Of a DNA stretch of 64,000 nt, positions 19,401-28,800 are shown piece after piece (position 1 is the stretch's first letter; the number at the start of each line of letters is the position of its first letter). The notes below the pieces were generated by a model. It was not told the origin of the DNA. It worked only from the letters and a program-made list of their open reading frames with translations, and made no database searches. Source of the stretch: Rhodanobacter sp. AS-Z3 (GTDB lineage Bacteria > Pseudomonadota > Gammaproteobacteria > Xanthomonadales > Rhodanobacteraceae); assembly GCF_029224025.1 (NCBI RefSeq), contig NZ_CP119392.1:4028381-4092380 (forward strand), written 5' to 3'. A program made the position numbers and the translations under genes.

Positions 19401-22400
19401 TCGCCGGTATCTGGCAGGAACTGCTCGATATCGAGCGCGTCGGCCGTCACGATCATTTCTTCGAGTTGGGAGGTCATTCGCTGCTCGCCGTGCGATTGCT
19501 TAGCCGCATCGCACAGGCATTCGGTGTCACGCTGCCCTTGTCGGCACTGTTCAGAACGCCGCAGATCGATCGCTTGGCGTTGGCGATCGATGTGGCGCGC
19601 ACAAATAACGATACAAAGGTGTTGCCGCCGATAGTACCCATCCCGCACGAAGGCGCGCTGCCGCTTTCCTTCTCGCAACGGCGTCTCTGGTTCCTCGCTC
19701 AGTTCGAGCGGATCAATCCGACCTACAACATTCCATTGCAGTTTCGTCTGTGTGGCACGTTGGACGTAGCGGCGCTAAGCCGTGCATTCAGCTTGCTGTT
19801 TATGCGGCATGCCAGCCTGCGCACCGTATTCAGCATGCGCGATGGCTTGCCCGAAGCCTACCTACTTACACCCGATGCGCTGCCGGTCTTACGTGCAGAA
19901 GACATACGCGGCGATACTTCCTCGCTAGAGGCAGTCCTCATTTCCGAAGCGACAGCACCGTTCGACCTGGCTGCAAGCCCGCTCATTCGTGCGCGCACAC
20001 TGCGCGTCGCGCAAGACGAGTATCTGTTGTTATTGACCCTTCACCATATTGTTGCAGACGAATGGTCCATCGGCCTGCTGACGCAGGAACTCGGCACGCT
20101 CTACCGCTCTTGCCGCGACGGGGTCAACGATACCCTGGCGCCGCTAGACATCCAGTATCCGGACTTCGCCGCCTGGCAGCAGCGCTGGTTGACGGCGGCC
20201 GCGCTCGATCACCAAGCGACCTATTGGCGCGAGCGACTTACCGGTGCGCCGCCCTTACTGTCGCTTCCGCTCGATCACCCGCGACCGCCCGAACAAAGCT
20301 ACGTGGGTGACGTTGTGCTGGTGACATTGGATGCTGCGCTGAGCGAAGACATCCGGCAGCTGGGGCGCGCACACGGCGCAAGTCCTTTCATGACGGTATT
20401 GGCCGCGTGGTCGGTAGTGCTTTCCCGTATGTCGGGGCAATCCGAGGTGGTGATCGGTGTACCCACAGCGAATCGTAGCCAGCACGCGCTGGAGCCGTTG
20501 ATAGGCTTCTTTTTGAACACGATAGCCCTGCGTATAGATCTCAGCGACGAGCCGGATGTCGCCGGACTGCTTTCCCGTGTCGCACGAACCACCCTCGATG
20601 CGCAGGCGAACCAAGACCTGCAAATCGAACAAGTGGTCGAGATCATCAATCCGCCGCGGCGGCTCGACCATGCGCCCTTGTTTCAGGTGATCCTCGCTTG
20701 GCGCACCCATGCGGCGCAGGAGCTCTCGCTTGTGGACTTAAGCGTTGAGACGCTCCCGCTTGCCACGCACAGCGTCAATTTCGACCTTGAGCTGAGTCTT
20801 GGCGAACGTGACGGCGCGATCGTCGGCGGACTCGCTTATGCCACCGCCCTTTTCGACCGGGCCACCATCGAACGGTACACGGGCTATCTGGAGGCAACGT
20901 TACGCGCCATGGTGGCGGACGCGGGAAAACCTGTATCGCGCATAGCGATACTTCCGCAAGCCGAACGGAATCTGCTGCGGACTCGCAACGACACGTATGT
21001 GCAGTGGCCGCGCGAGCTGCGCATCCATGGGGCATTCGAACAACATGCCGCACATTCACCCTCCACGATTGCTGTGGTCGCCGGCAGTGAGTCGCTCACC
21101 TATGCAGCATTGAACACGCAAGCCAATTGCCTTGCCCATCATTGCATCGCGCTAGGTGTTCGCCCGAATACCCATGTCGCGCTATGTGTCGAACGCGGTG
21201 TCGTGATGGTCGTCGCGATGCTCGCCATACACAAGGCCGGCGGCGCTTATGTACCGCTTGATGCCTCCTATCCGGCCGCACGGCTGCGCACGGTGCTCGA
21301 CGACGCGGATGTCGTGCTGGTTCTTGCCGACAGCGCTGGACACAACGCAATGGGTCGGGAGTTACTCGCCACGCGAACCATCGTCGATCTCGACCATCCG
21401 CACGCTTGGTCGACGCAGCCGGATAGTAACCCGGATTTGCGTACACTCGGCGCACGCGAGAGCGATGCGGCCTATGTCATCTATACCTCGGGGACCACCG
21501 GCATACCGAAAGGCGTGATCGTCGAGCATCGGCAGGTGCTTAACTTCTTGAACGCGATGGCGCATGAACCCGGTCTCACCGCGCATGATCGCCTGCTCGC
21601 TGTAACCAGCATTTCGTTCGATATCGCCGGCTTGGAGATCCATCTCCCCCTATCACGTGGCGCACGTCTCGTGTTGGCTGGGCGGGATGATACGGCGGAT
21701 CCGGCGCGCTTGCGCCGCTTGCTGCACGAACAAGACATCACAGTCATGCAGGCCACACCGGCCGGGTGGCGCGCACTGCTAGATAGCACGGGCGAGGCAC
21801 TACCGGCTGGTTTGCGCGTGCTGTGCGGCGGCGAAGCGCTGAGTCCTGCGCTCGCTGTACGGTTGTGCGAACGCTTCGACGAGGTCTGGAATCTGTATGG
21901 TCCGACTGAGACGACGATCTGGTCGACGATTGCACGCGTGGACATGCGCGCGCCGCAGATGGCGGCGAATCTTTCCATCGGCCGGCCGATTGCCAACACC
22001 CACATCTATCTGCTCGATTCCCATGGCGAGCCGGTGCCGCTGGGTGCTGTCGGCGAATTATATATCGGTGGTGACGGGGTTGCGCGCGGCTATCACGCGC
22101 GGCCGGAACTCAACGCTGCGCATTTCGTACCCGATCCGTTCAGTCCGTTCGCCGCCGCACGCATGTATCGCACCGGTGACCAGGTACGCTACCTTGCCAA
22201 CGGCGAGCTGGAGTTCCTCGGGCGCAACGATCATCAAGTAAAGGTGCGCGGGTATCGCATCGAGCCGGGCGATATTGAAGCGCGTTTGCGCGAACATTCG
22301 GCTGTACGCGATGCGGTAGTGGTCGCCCGCGATCATGCCGGTGAACAACGCCTGGTGGCTTACGTCATCCCCCGTGACGAGCGCGTACGCGACGACCTTG

Positions 22401-22855
22401 CGGTATCGCTCAAGTTGCATCTGACTCACACGCTGCCCGCCTACATGCTGCCCACGGCTTTCGTGACGCTGCCTGCGTGGCCACTGACGCCGAACGGCAA
22501 GCTGGACCGGGCAGCGCTTCCTGTGCCGGGCGATGATGCGGTGTCTCGGCAAACGTACGTGGCCCCGCAAGGTGAGACCGAAACCATGCTTGCCGGACTT
22601 TGGTGCGCGCTGCTGGAGGTCGAGCGGGTCGGTCGCGACGACAACTTCTTCGACCTCGGCGGCCACTCGCTGATCGCCATACGTCTGATCAGCCGTATCG
22701 ACGCGGAAACGGGACTCCGGCTCGAACCGTCGGTGCTATTCCGTTTTCCCACGCTCGCCGAGCTTTCCCGGCAGGTACTGCTTGCGCAGCTCGCGCAGGA
22801 ATTCGATCCCGATCAACTCAATCAACTCGCGCTTGCGGATGAGAACACGCCATGA
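13940..22855 (+). CDS. Nonribosomal peptide synthetase NRPS-A (modules 1-3)
   Basis: A 2971-residue cytoplasmic NRPS. The TTG at 13940 is chosen because AAGGA lies 8 bases upstream and the open frame before it overlaps the SHMT-like gene without homology. Domain order: half condensation domain (residues ~20-225), A1 (~230-740), T1 (Ser~792), C2 (HHIVSDG ~980), A2 (~1290-1780), T2 (Ser~1847), C3 (HHIVADE ~2035), A3 (~2345-2850), T3 (Ser~2910). No epimerization or starter (acyl-accepting) condensation domain is present. It lies 73 bp after the SHMT-like gene. Its stop overlaps the NRPS-B start as ATGA, so the two are translationally coupled. As the first gene it should load and begin the peptide. 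The absence of an intact first C domain suggests the chain starts with a free or unusually capped amino acid. Confidence 0.93.
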   Translation: MHESIPSPERHSIPSDTEEDFWRDYLAGLLTTTRIGMEREDALSPDEFAVVRTTLDASSLDGDAALETYACAAWARLLATYSGENDVVFGVAGGRPLRVRVDPAQRIATFLETVATTIADVSVRRATPLARLRELANLEPGTPLFDTALYVGKQQGVETDAASSSLIVSIVGAPTVEITLRYAVARMSATAAAEVLDQLRMLVEALWGRGDSTLHAAPTVAGPYAARALHEWNATAEAYDDQVTLHGLVERQATAHPQRLAVVADDGAWSYDELDRRANQVAHRLVALGVRPGDQVGLCAEKSAATVAGMLGVMKAGAAYVPIDPGYPASRISYMAGDAQLSALLTWGQGAVATAELKLPRIALDEWRTLAEYSVKPLSHNVPADAFAYAIYTSGSTGQPKCVLLNHRGRINNIEDYCRRLELGETDRVLCVSSLSFDISVCNIFCMFRSGGCVIFPSLDHLKDPDHWLDVMQERSVTFWHSAPALMDALLEAASERRYDRNSLRVALLGGDWVPLSQPNRARAAFPRMRFVTAGGATELSIDSTFYPVDEIDPAWRSIPYGRPLANQSALILDADMALLPPGVPGELHLGGAGMGAGYMNRPALTAEKFIPHPWPTIPGERLYRTGDLARYMPDGTIELLGRMDFQVKIRGMRIELGELESVLIEHSSVTACLASAPHDGAGDRRLVAYVVPVPGTDNRLHASLHEWLAARLPVHLVPEAFVTLERLPLTPNGKVDRRNLPAPDPDAYCAERAYEPPQGDTEQSLAALWQRLLGVSRVGRHDHFLDRGGHSLHLVRLLSRVRRTFGVELAQSALAGTQSLADMATLIAGADSASSETGLVPRRPGTPASPSFAQKRLWFITQMEDLGAAYHMPAAWVLHGALNETALRGALNGVLDRHEGLRSRFITVDGEPVLLIDPIGTPMPQSFHDLQGRSDAAQVLDLILANDIQAPFDLARDTLARASLIRMDAHEHVLLLVQHHIVSDGWSYAPLLRDIGELYDALVKDGTASLPPLPLQYADYAAWHGTWLAGERERVQSDYWRRALAGAPACIALPTDREPPAQQSPKGRGHPVHIDVELARRLRRVAQHHGTTLFAVVLAGWSVVLWRLSGQHDLVIGGVTANRGQVETESLIGFFVNALALRVDLSGDPSVTELLERVRHTVLGAQDHEDLPFERVVELSQVERLPGRTPLFQTMLAWQSHDEGSLRLADLATVPRPVAHETVRFEFELTLREQDEAIVGELNYTTALYDHATVARYRDYFVRVLVAMAADPAQAVGHIALMGDGERTQLFETFNDTVAQYPHDVGVHVLFEEQVGQRPDAVALVDGDASLTYTELNTRANRIAHRLIAIGAGSGDFVAVLLERSADLVIAQLAILKARAAYVPVDPQLPETRQAWLVKDAGARWVIAASAHAAPAIGAPVVGIDELLHGESRVDNPHREVDAGSVAYVMYTSGSTGLPKGVLVPHRAINRLVRNNGYAAFGPDSRVAFVSNPAFDAATMDVWGPLLNGGVAVVIDHATVLSVQAFVETLRRTAVDTIFLTIALFNQIADALTAVMPQLKTLITGGEAFDPTVIARVLKGPHPQRLLAAYGPTEATTFTTTYLIEGHARETKSIPIGRPISNARLYVLDAHRQPVPMGAVGELYIGGAGVALGYLNRPELTAERFLPDPFDARPDARMYRTGDLVRYLPDGNLVFMGRVDDQVKIRGYRIEPGEIEARLAEHPAVREVVVLVRQDPTGDKRLVAYVVVGADASGNLAAALRAHLAPRLPDYMIPAAYIGMAAFPLTPNGKLDRKALPVPDDEAFARLGYEAPHGEVETILAGIWQELLDIERVGRHDHFFELGGHSLLAVRLLSRIAQAFGVTLPLSALFRTPQIDRLALAIDVARTNNDTKVLPPIVPIPHEGALPLSFSQRRLWFLAQFERINPTYNIPLQFRLCGTLDVAALSRAFSLLFMRHASLRTVFSMRDGLPEAYLLTPDALPVLRAEDIRGDTSSLEAVLISEATAPFDLAASPLIRARTLRVAQDEYLLLLTLHHIVADEWSIGLLTQELGTLYRSCRDGVNDTLAPLDIQYPDFAAWQQRWLTAAALDHQATYWRERLTGAPPLLSLPLDHPRPPEQSYVGDVVLVTLDAALSEDIRQLGRAHGASPFMTVLAAWSVVLSRMSGQSEVVIGVPTANRSQHALEPLIGFFLNTIALRIDLSDEPDVAGLLSRVARTTLDAQANQDLQIEQVVEIINPPRRLDHAPLFQVILAWRTHAAQELSLVDLSVETLPLATHSVNFDLELSLGERDGAIVGGLAYATALFDRATIERYTGYLEATLRAMVADAGKPVSRIAILPQAERNLLRTRNDTYVQWPRELRIHGAFEQHAAHSPSTIAVVAGSESLTYAALNTQANCLAHHCIALGVRPNTHVALCVERGVVMVVAMLAIHKAGGAYVPLDASYPAARLRTVLDDADVVLVLADSAGHNAMGRELLATRTIVDLDHPHAWSTQPDSNPDLRTLGARESDAAYVIYTSGTTGIPKGVIVEHRQVLNFLNAMAHEPGLTAHDRLLAVTSISFDIAGLEIHLPLSRGARLVLAGRDDTADPARLRRLLHEQDITVMQATPAGWRALLDSTGEALPAGLRVLCGGEALSPALAVRLCERFDEVWNLYGPTETTIWSTIARVDMRAPQMAANLSIGRPIANTHIYLLDSHGEPVPLGAVGELYIGGDGVARGYHARPELNAAHFVPDPFSPFAAARMYRTGDQVRYLANGELEFLGRNDHQVKVRGYRIEPGDIEARLREHSAVRDAVVVARDHAGEQRLVAYVIPRDERVRDDLAVSLKLHLTHTLPAYMLPTAFVTLPAWPLTPNGKLDRAALPVPGDDAVSRQTYVAPQGETETMLAGLWCALLEVERVGRDDNFFDLGGHSLIAIRLISRIDAETGLRLEPSVLFRFPTLAELSRQVLLAQLAQEFDPDQLNQLALADENTP
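16470..19600 (+). other. Module 2: C, A (DAMFIGATFK, aliphatic-like), T
   Basis: Canonical C domain (HHIVSDG). The A domain is a relative of the Val domains later in the assembly line ([21 protein letters not shown]), but its code differs at four pocket positions. A branched aliphatic residue is likely; which one is unclear. Confidence 0.6.
19640..22800 (+). other. Module 3: C, A (DILQLGLIWK, Gly), T
   Basis: The C motif is HHIVADEW, with Glu at the last position as in several active C domains. The pocket residues read DILQLGLIWK, the standard glycine code. Confidence 0.8.
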
Positions 22856-25800
22856 CTGATCTGACTTCTCCTTTCGACGGCCTAGATACCCTGGCGATCG
22901 AAAAGCTTCGCCGATTAGCGAAGGCACGTGGGGTAGCCACGCGGAAAACATCAGACGAGCGCATCGAAGCCGCTCCCCGCGAAGGCGATCTGCCACTGTC
23001 CTTCTCGCAGCAGCGGCTCTGGTTTCTCGCGCAGATGGACGGTGTCAGCGTCACTTACAACGTACCGCTAGTATTGCGCTTCACCGGTTCGCTTGACGCC
23101 ACTGCGTTACGCCACGCGTTGAACCGCATGCTCGCGCGGCATGATGGCTTGCGCACCGTGTTCTTTACGCGCGAAGGCGAGCCGCACTGCCGGGTCATGC
23201 CTGCCGATACCGCGATGCCCTGGCATGATCAGGACCTGTCGAGCACAGCCGCGCCGCACGATGCCGCTATGGCTATCGCGCAGCGCGAGGCGCGTACACC
23301 GTTCGATCTCGCCGAGGGACCGCTTATCCGCGCGTGCCTGCTGCGCGTCGCCACGCATGAACACATCCTTCTTCTTATCCATCACCACATCGTTTCGGAT
23401 GGCTGGTCGATCGGGCTCATCACGCACGAACTCAACACGCTTTATACAGCTTTTCGCGAGGGACGCGATGACCCGCTGGCACCGCTCGAAGTGCAATACC
23501 CCGACTATGCGATCTGGCAGCGGCGCGCATTGGACGGCGATCGCATGGCCGCGCAGGCCTCGTTCTGGCAGCGCACATTGGCCGATGCACCGACGCTGTT
23601 GGCCATTCCAACGGATCGTCCGCGACCGCCGCAGGCCACGTTTGAAGGCGATAGCGTACCCTTGCATTTCGATGCAGCGATAACCGAACAGCTCAAGCGT
23701 CTGAGCCGCGAACACGGAACGACCCTGTACATGACACTGCTAGCCGCATGGGCGGCCGTGCTTGCACGCGTCAGTGGCCAGGACGACATCGTGATCGGCA
23801 GTCCGGTTGCCAATCGCGGCCGTCGCGAGATCGAACCGTTGATCGGCTTCTTCGTCAATACCCTCGCGATGCGCATCGACCTCTCGGGTGAGCCAAGCAT
23901 TGCACAAGCATTGGCCCGCGTACGCAAAGCCACCCTTGAAGCACAGGATCATCAGGATCTGCCGTTCGAGCAGGTCGTGGAGCTGGTCAAACCGGAGCGG
24001 CGGCTCGACCAGACGCCGTTATTCCAGGCCATGTTCCTCTGGCAGGCGAACCAGAGCGAACTCGCCGACATGAGTGGACTGCATGTTAACTATGTCGAAC
24101 TGCCGAGCTCCTATGCCCGCTTCATGCTGGAGCTGGACTTGTTCGAACACGACGATGTCATCGAAGGTTCTCTGCGATACGCCAGCGCGCTGTTCGATCG
24201 CGATACCATCCAGCGTCAGGCTGGCTACCTGCGACTGATGCTGCAAGCAATGATAGACGGCACAGCCGATCCGCTGGCGCGTGTCGACATACTCGGCGCA
24301 GACGAACGTCGCCTGTTGTTGCAGACGTTTAACGAGACGGTGGTCGATTATCCGCGCGACCAGTGCCTGCATCAGCTATTTGAAATACAGGCCCGCCGCC
24401 GTCCGGACGTCATCGCCATCGATACGGGCGAGAGCACGCTTACCTATGCCGAACTAAACACGCAGGCCAACCTGCTTGCACATCATTTGATAGCACGCGG
24501 CGTGTGCCCGGATCGTGGTGTGGCAATCTGCGCTTGCCGCGGCGCGCCGGCGATCGTCGGCATCCTCGCGACCCTGAAGGCCGGGGGCTATTACATACCG
24601 CTCGATACCGCCTATCCGGCGGAGCGGCTTCTGCGCATTCTGGACGATGCACAACCTGCGGTCGTAATCGCCGACCCGGCCGGTTACGAAGCGATCGGTT
24701 CGGCCGCGCTGACCGCACGCGTTGTCATCCAACTCGCCGAACCGGACGGATGGTCTAGGGAATCGAAGACAAATCCGGACCATCCGGCACGCGCAATGCA
24801 CTCGGGGCAGCTTGCCTATGCCCTGTATACATCCGGCTCCACCGGTGTGCCCAAAGGCGTGGAGATGCCGCATCGCGCACTGGTCAACTTGCTGACTTGG
24901 CATCACCGACAGATTCCAGGTCGCGAAGGTGGTCGTATCGTCCAATTCACGGCACTCGGCTTCGATGTTTCGGCACAGGAAATCTTTGCCGCCTTGCTGC
25001 ATGGGAAAACGCTGGTTATCCCAGACGAAGACACTCGCCGCAATCCTGCCAACTTCGTAACGTGGTTGGCAGCGATGGCGGTAGAGGAGCTTTATGCGCC
25101 CAACCTGGTCATCGACGCCATCCGGGAAGCAGCCGTCGAGGCTGGGACCGATTTGCCGTCACTGGTAGTGATCGCGCAGGCTGGCGAAGCACTAGAATGC
25201 GGACAGGGTTTGCGCAGCTGGATCGGCAAAGTATCGTCGCGACGCTTGCACAACCATTACGGACCGACCGAAACCCATGTCGCGACCGCCTACACTCTAC
25301 CGGCCGATCCACGCGACTGGAGCAAAGAGGCTCCGCCGATCGGACGCCCGATCGCCAATGTCCGCACTTACGTATTGGACGCCCATCGTCAACCGGTTCC
25401 GCGCGGCACCATCGGCGAACTCTATATCGGTGGCGACGGCGTCGCGCGTGGTTACCTCAACAACCCGTCATTGACCAAAGAACGTTTCGTCCCCGATCCG
25501 TTTGATGGAAAACCCGATGCACGCATGTACCGCACCGGCGATCTGGTCCGTTTCCTTGCCGACGGAAATCTTGCGTTCGCAGGCCGCAACGACGACCAGA
25601 TCAAGCTGCGCGGCTTCCGCATCGAACTGAGCGAGATTCAGAGTCACCTGCTGGAACATTCGGCACTTGGTGAGGCGGCAGTGCTTGTCCGTGAGGATGT
25701 TCCTGGCGAACGGCGGCTGGTTGCCTATGTCGTACTCGCGGGAAGTGATGCATGTGCCGATACTGCCGCCATCACCGCGACGCTGCGTGCCCACCTTGCC

Positions 25801-28800
25801 ACACGACTGCCTGATTACATGCTACCTGCGGCATTCGTGGTGCTTGATCATCTGCCGCTGACCGCCAATGGCAAGCTCGATCGCAGGGCATTGCCTACCC
25901 CCGATGAGAACTCCATTGTTCGCCAACTTTACGAAGCACCGGCAAGCGATGCTGAAGCGATGGTCGCCGGGCTATGGCAGGAACTGCTCGGTGTAGAACG
26001 CGTTAGCCGTCATGATCACTTTTTTGAACTGGGTGGACATTCGTTGCTGGCTGCGCGGGTAACCAGTCGCCTGGCGAAAGCCTATGGAACCGCACTACCC
26101 CTGTCGCTGCTGTTTGAGCGTCCGATCCTGCGCGACTTTGTAGAAGGCGTCGCCGGATGTCAGGGCCATGCGGACGAACTGCCGCCCATTCCGGTCGCCA
26201 CACGCGACGGCTTGCTCGAATTGTCGTTTGCCCAGCAGCGCTTGTGGTTCTTGGCGCAGCTGGACGATGTAGGCGCGACGTATCACATCCCGCTGGCGTT
26301 GCGTCTGCGCGGAACACTGCGACTTCCCGCGTTGCGCGAAGCGTTAAATCGGCTGTTTGCGCGCCACGAAGGTCTGCGCACGGTGTTTCGCGCTCACGAT
26401 GGCGTGCCTCATGTGCAGCTGCTGGATACCAGTCACGGCATGCCCATGCCGGAGCACGACTTCACGGCGCATGCCGATGCCGAAACGGCATTGGCCGCGT
26501 TGCTCGACGAAGAGGTCCACGTCGGTTTCGATCTCGCCACCGGCCCGCTCATTCGCGCGCGCCTGATTCGCATTGCCGAAGACGAACATGTCTTTGTGCT
26601 CAACCAGCACCATATCGTTTCCGACGGCTGGTCCATTGGCATCATCGTTCGCGAGCTGACTGCTCTTTACAACGCGTTTGCCGATAGCCGTCCCGATCCG
26701 TTGCCGCCCTTGGGCATCCAGTATCCGGATTACGCGGCATGGCAGCGGCACTGGATGACGGGCGAACGTCTGCGGGAGCACGCGGATTACTGGCGTCGCA
26801 GGCTTGCCGGCGCACCCTCCCTACTCGCGCTGCCCGCGGACCGTCCGCGTCCTCCCGAACAATCCTATGCGGCGGCGTGGGTACCGATGTCCGTGGACGC
26901 ATCGCTCGTGCAAGCCCTCAAACGCGTGGGCCAACGGCATGATGCGACGTTATACATGACCGTGCTCACCGGCTGGGCAGCCGTTCTCGCGCGGCTCAGT
27001 GGGCAGGATGATCTTATCATCGGTACCCCGACGGCAAACCGCAATCGGCGGGAAATCGAATCCCTGGTTGGTTTCTTCGTCAACACGCTTGCATTGCGCA
27101 TCGATCTGTCCGGTGAACCCCGTGTCGCGGATCTTCTCGCTCGTGTCCGGGATGTTTCGCTTGGCGCACAGGCGCATCAGGACCTTCCGTTCGAACAGGT
27201 GGTCGAAATTGCACAGCCACCGCGACGGCTGGATCTCACTCCGCTCTTCCAGGTCATGTTTGCTTGGCAGAACAACGACGAGGGCGTGCTTGATTTCAAG
27301 GGTCTGCATGTCAGTCAGCAGGAGCTTCCCGCCGATCTGGTGAAATTTGACCTGGAGCTGACCCTAAGCGAGGTCAACGGACGGATCGAGGGTGGCTTCA
27401 GTTACGCCACCGCGCTGTTCGATGAAGCCACGATTGTGCGGCAGCGCGATTATCTCGTTGCCATGCTTGAAGCGATGGCGACCGATGCTACACAAGCCGT
27501 TGCAGCGATTGACTTGCTTGGCGCCACCGAGCGCACCCAGCTGCTGGAGACCTTCAACGGCGGTCCGGCACCGTCGTATGCGACGCGATGCCTGCACCTG
27601 GACTTCGAAGCGCAGGCACGCGACCGCGCCGAGGCGATCGCGTTGGTTTGCGGCGATCGCCAGATCAGCTACGGCGCGCTCAATCGCGACGCCAATCGTC
27701 TTGCCCATCACCTGATCGCATTGGGCGTGCGCCCGGACAGCCGTGTCGCCCTGTGTGTCGAACGCGGCATCGCGATGGTCGTAGGCCTGCTGGCCATTCT
27801 CAAGGCCGGCGGCGGTTATGTGCCCCTGGATCCGGCGTATTCCTCCGACCGCCTGACGTTGATTCTCGATGACGCTGCACCGGTGTTGCTGTTGACCGAT
27901 GCCCATGGCCGTGCCGCGCTCGGCGATGCGCAGCTGCCCGAGTGCGTGCTCGATCTGCAGGCCGACTGCGATCGTTGGGACAGCCTGCCCGACAGCAACC
28001 CGCACGTTGCCGACCTCACCGCCGCCCATCTTGCCTACGTCATCTATACCTCCGGCTCCACGGGCAAGCCCAAAGGCGTGATGGTGGAGCATGCCCAGGT
28101 TGCGCGTCTGTTCGAGAGCACCCGCGATTGGTATGGCTTCGATGAGCACGATGTGTGGTGCCTGTTCCATTCCTTCGCCTTCGATTTTTCCGTGTGGGAG
28201 CTGTGGGGCGCGCTGCGTTATGGCGGCCGGCTGGTGGTGGTCACGCACGATGTCGTGCGTTCCATGCCCGAGTTCCATCGCCTGGTCTGCGATCAGGGTG
28301 TCACCGTGCTCAACCAGACGCCCAGCGCCTTCAAGGCGTTTATCGAAGCGCAGGGGCAGGACCCGCGGTCCGACCGGCTGCGCTACGTCATCTTCGGTGG
28401 CGAGGCACTGGAACCGGCCATGCTGGCACCCTGGTATGCGCGCCGCGGCGATGTGTCGCCGCGTCTGATCAACATGTATGGCATCACCGAAACCACCGTG
28501 CACGTCACGTACCGGCCGATGTCGCACGCCGATCTCACCCGCAGCGGCAGTCCGATCGGGGAGCGTCTGCCGGATTTGCGTCTGTACTTGCTCGATGCAC
28601 ATCGCCAGCCGGTCCCGCTGGGGGCGGTGGGCGAACTCTACGTCGGTGGTGCCGGGGTCGCCCGCGGATATCTCAACCGTCCGGAACTGACCGCCGAACG
28701 CTTCCTGCCCGATCCGTTCGACCCACGCCCGCAGGCGCGTCTCTATCGCACCGGTGATCTGGGCCGTTACCTGCCCGACGGTCAGCTGCTGTACCTGGGC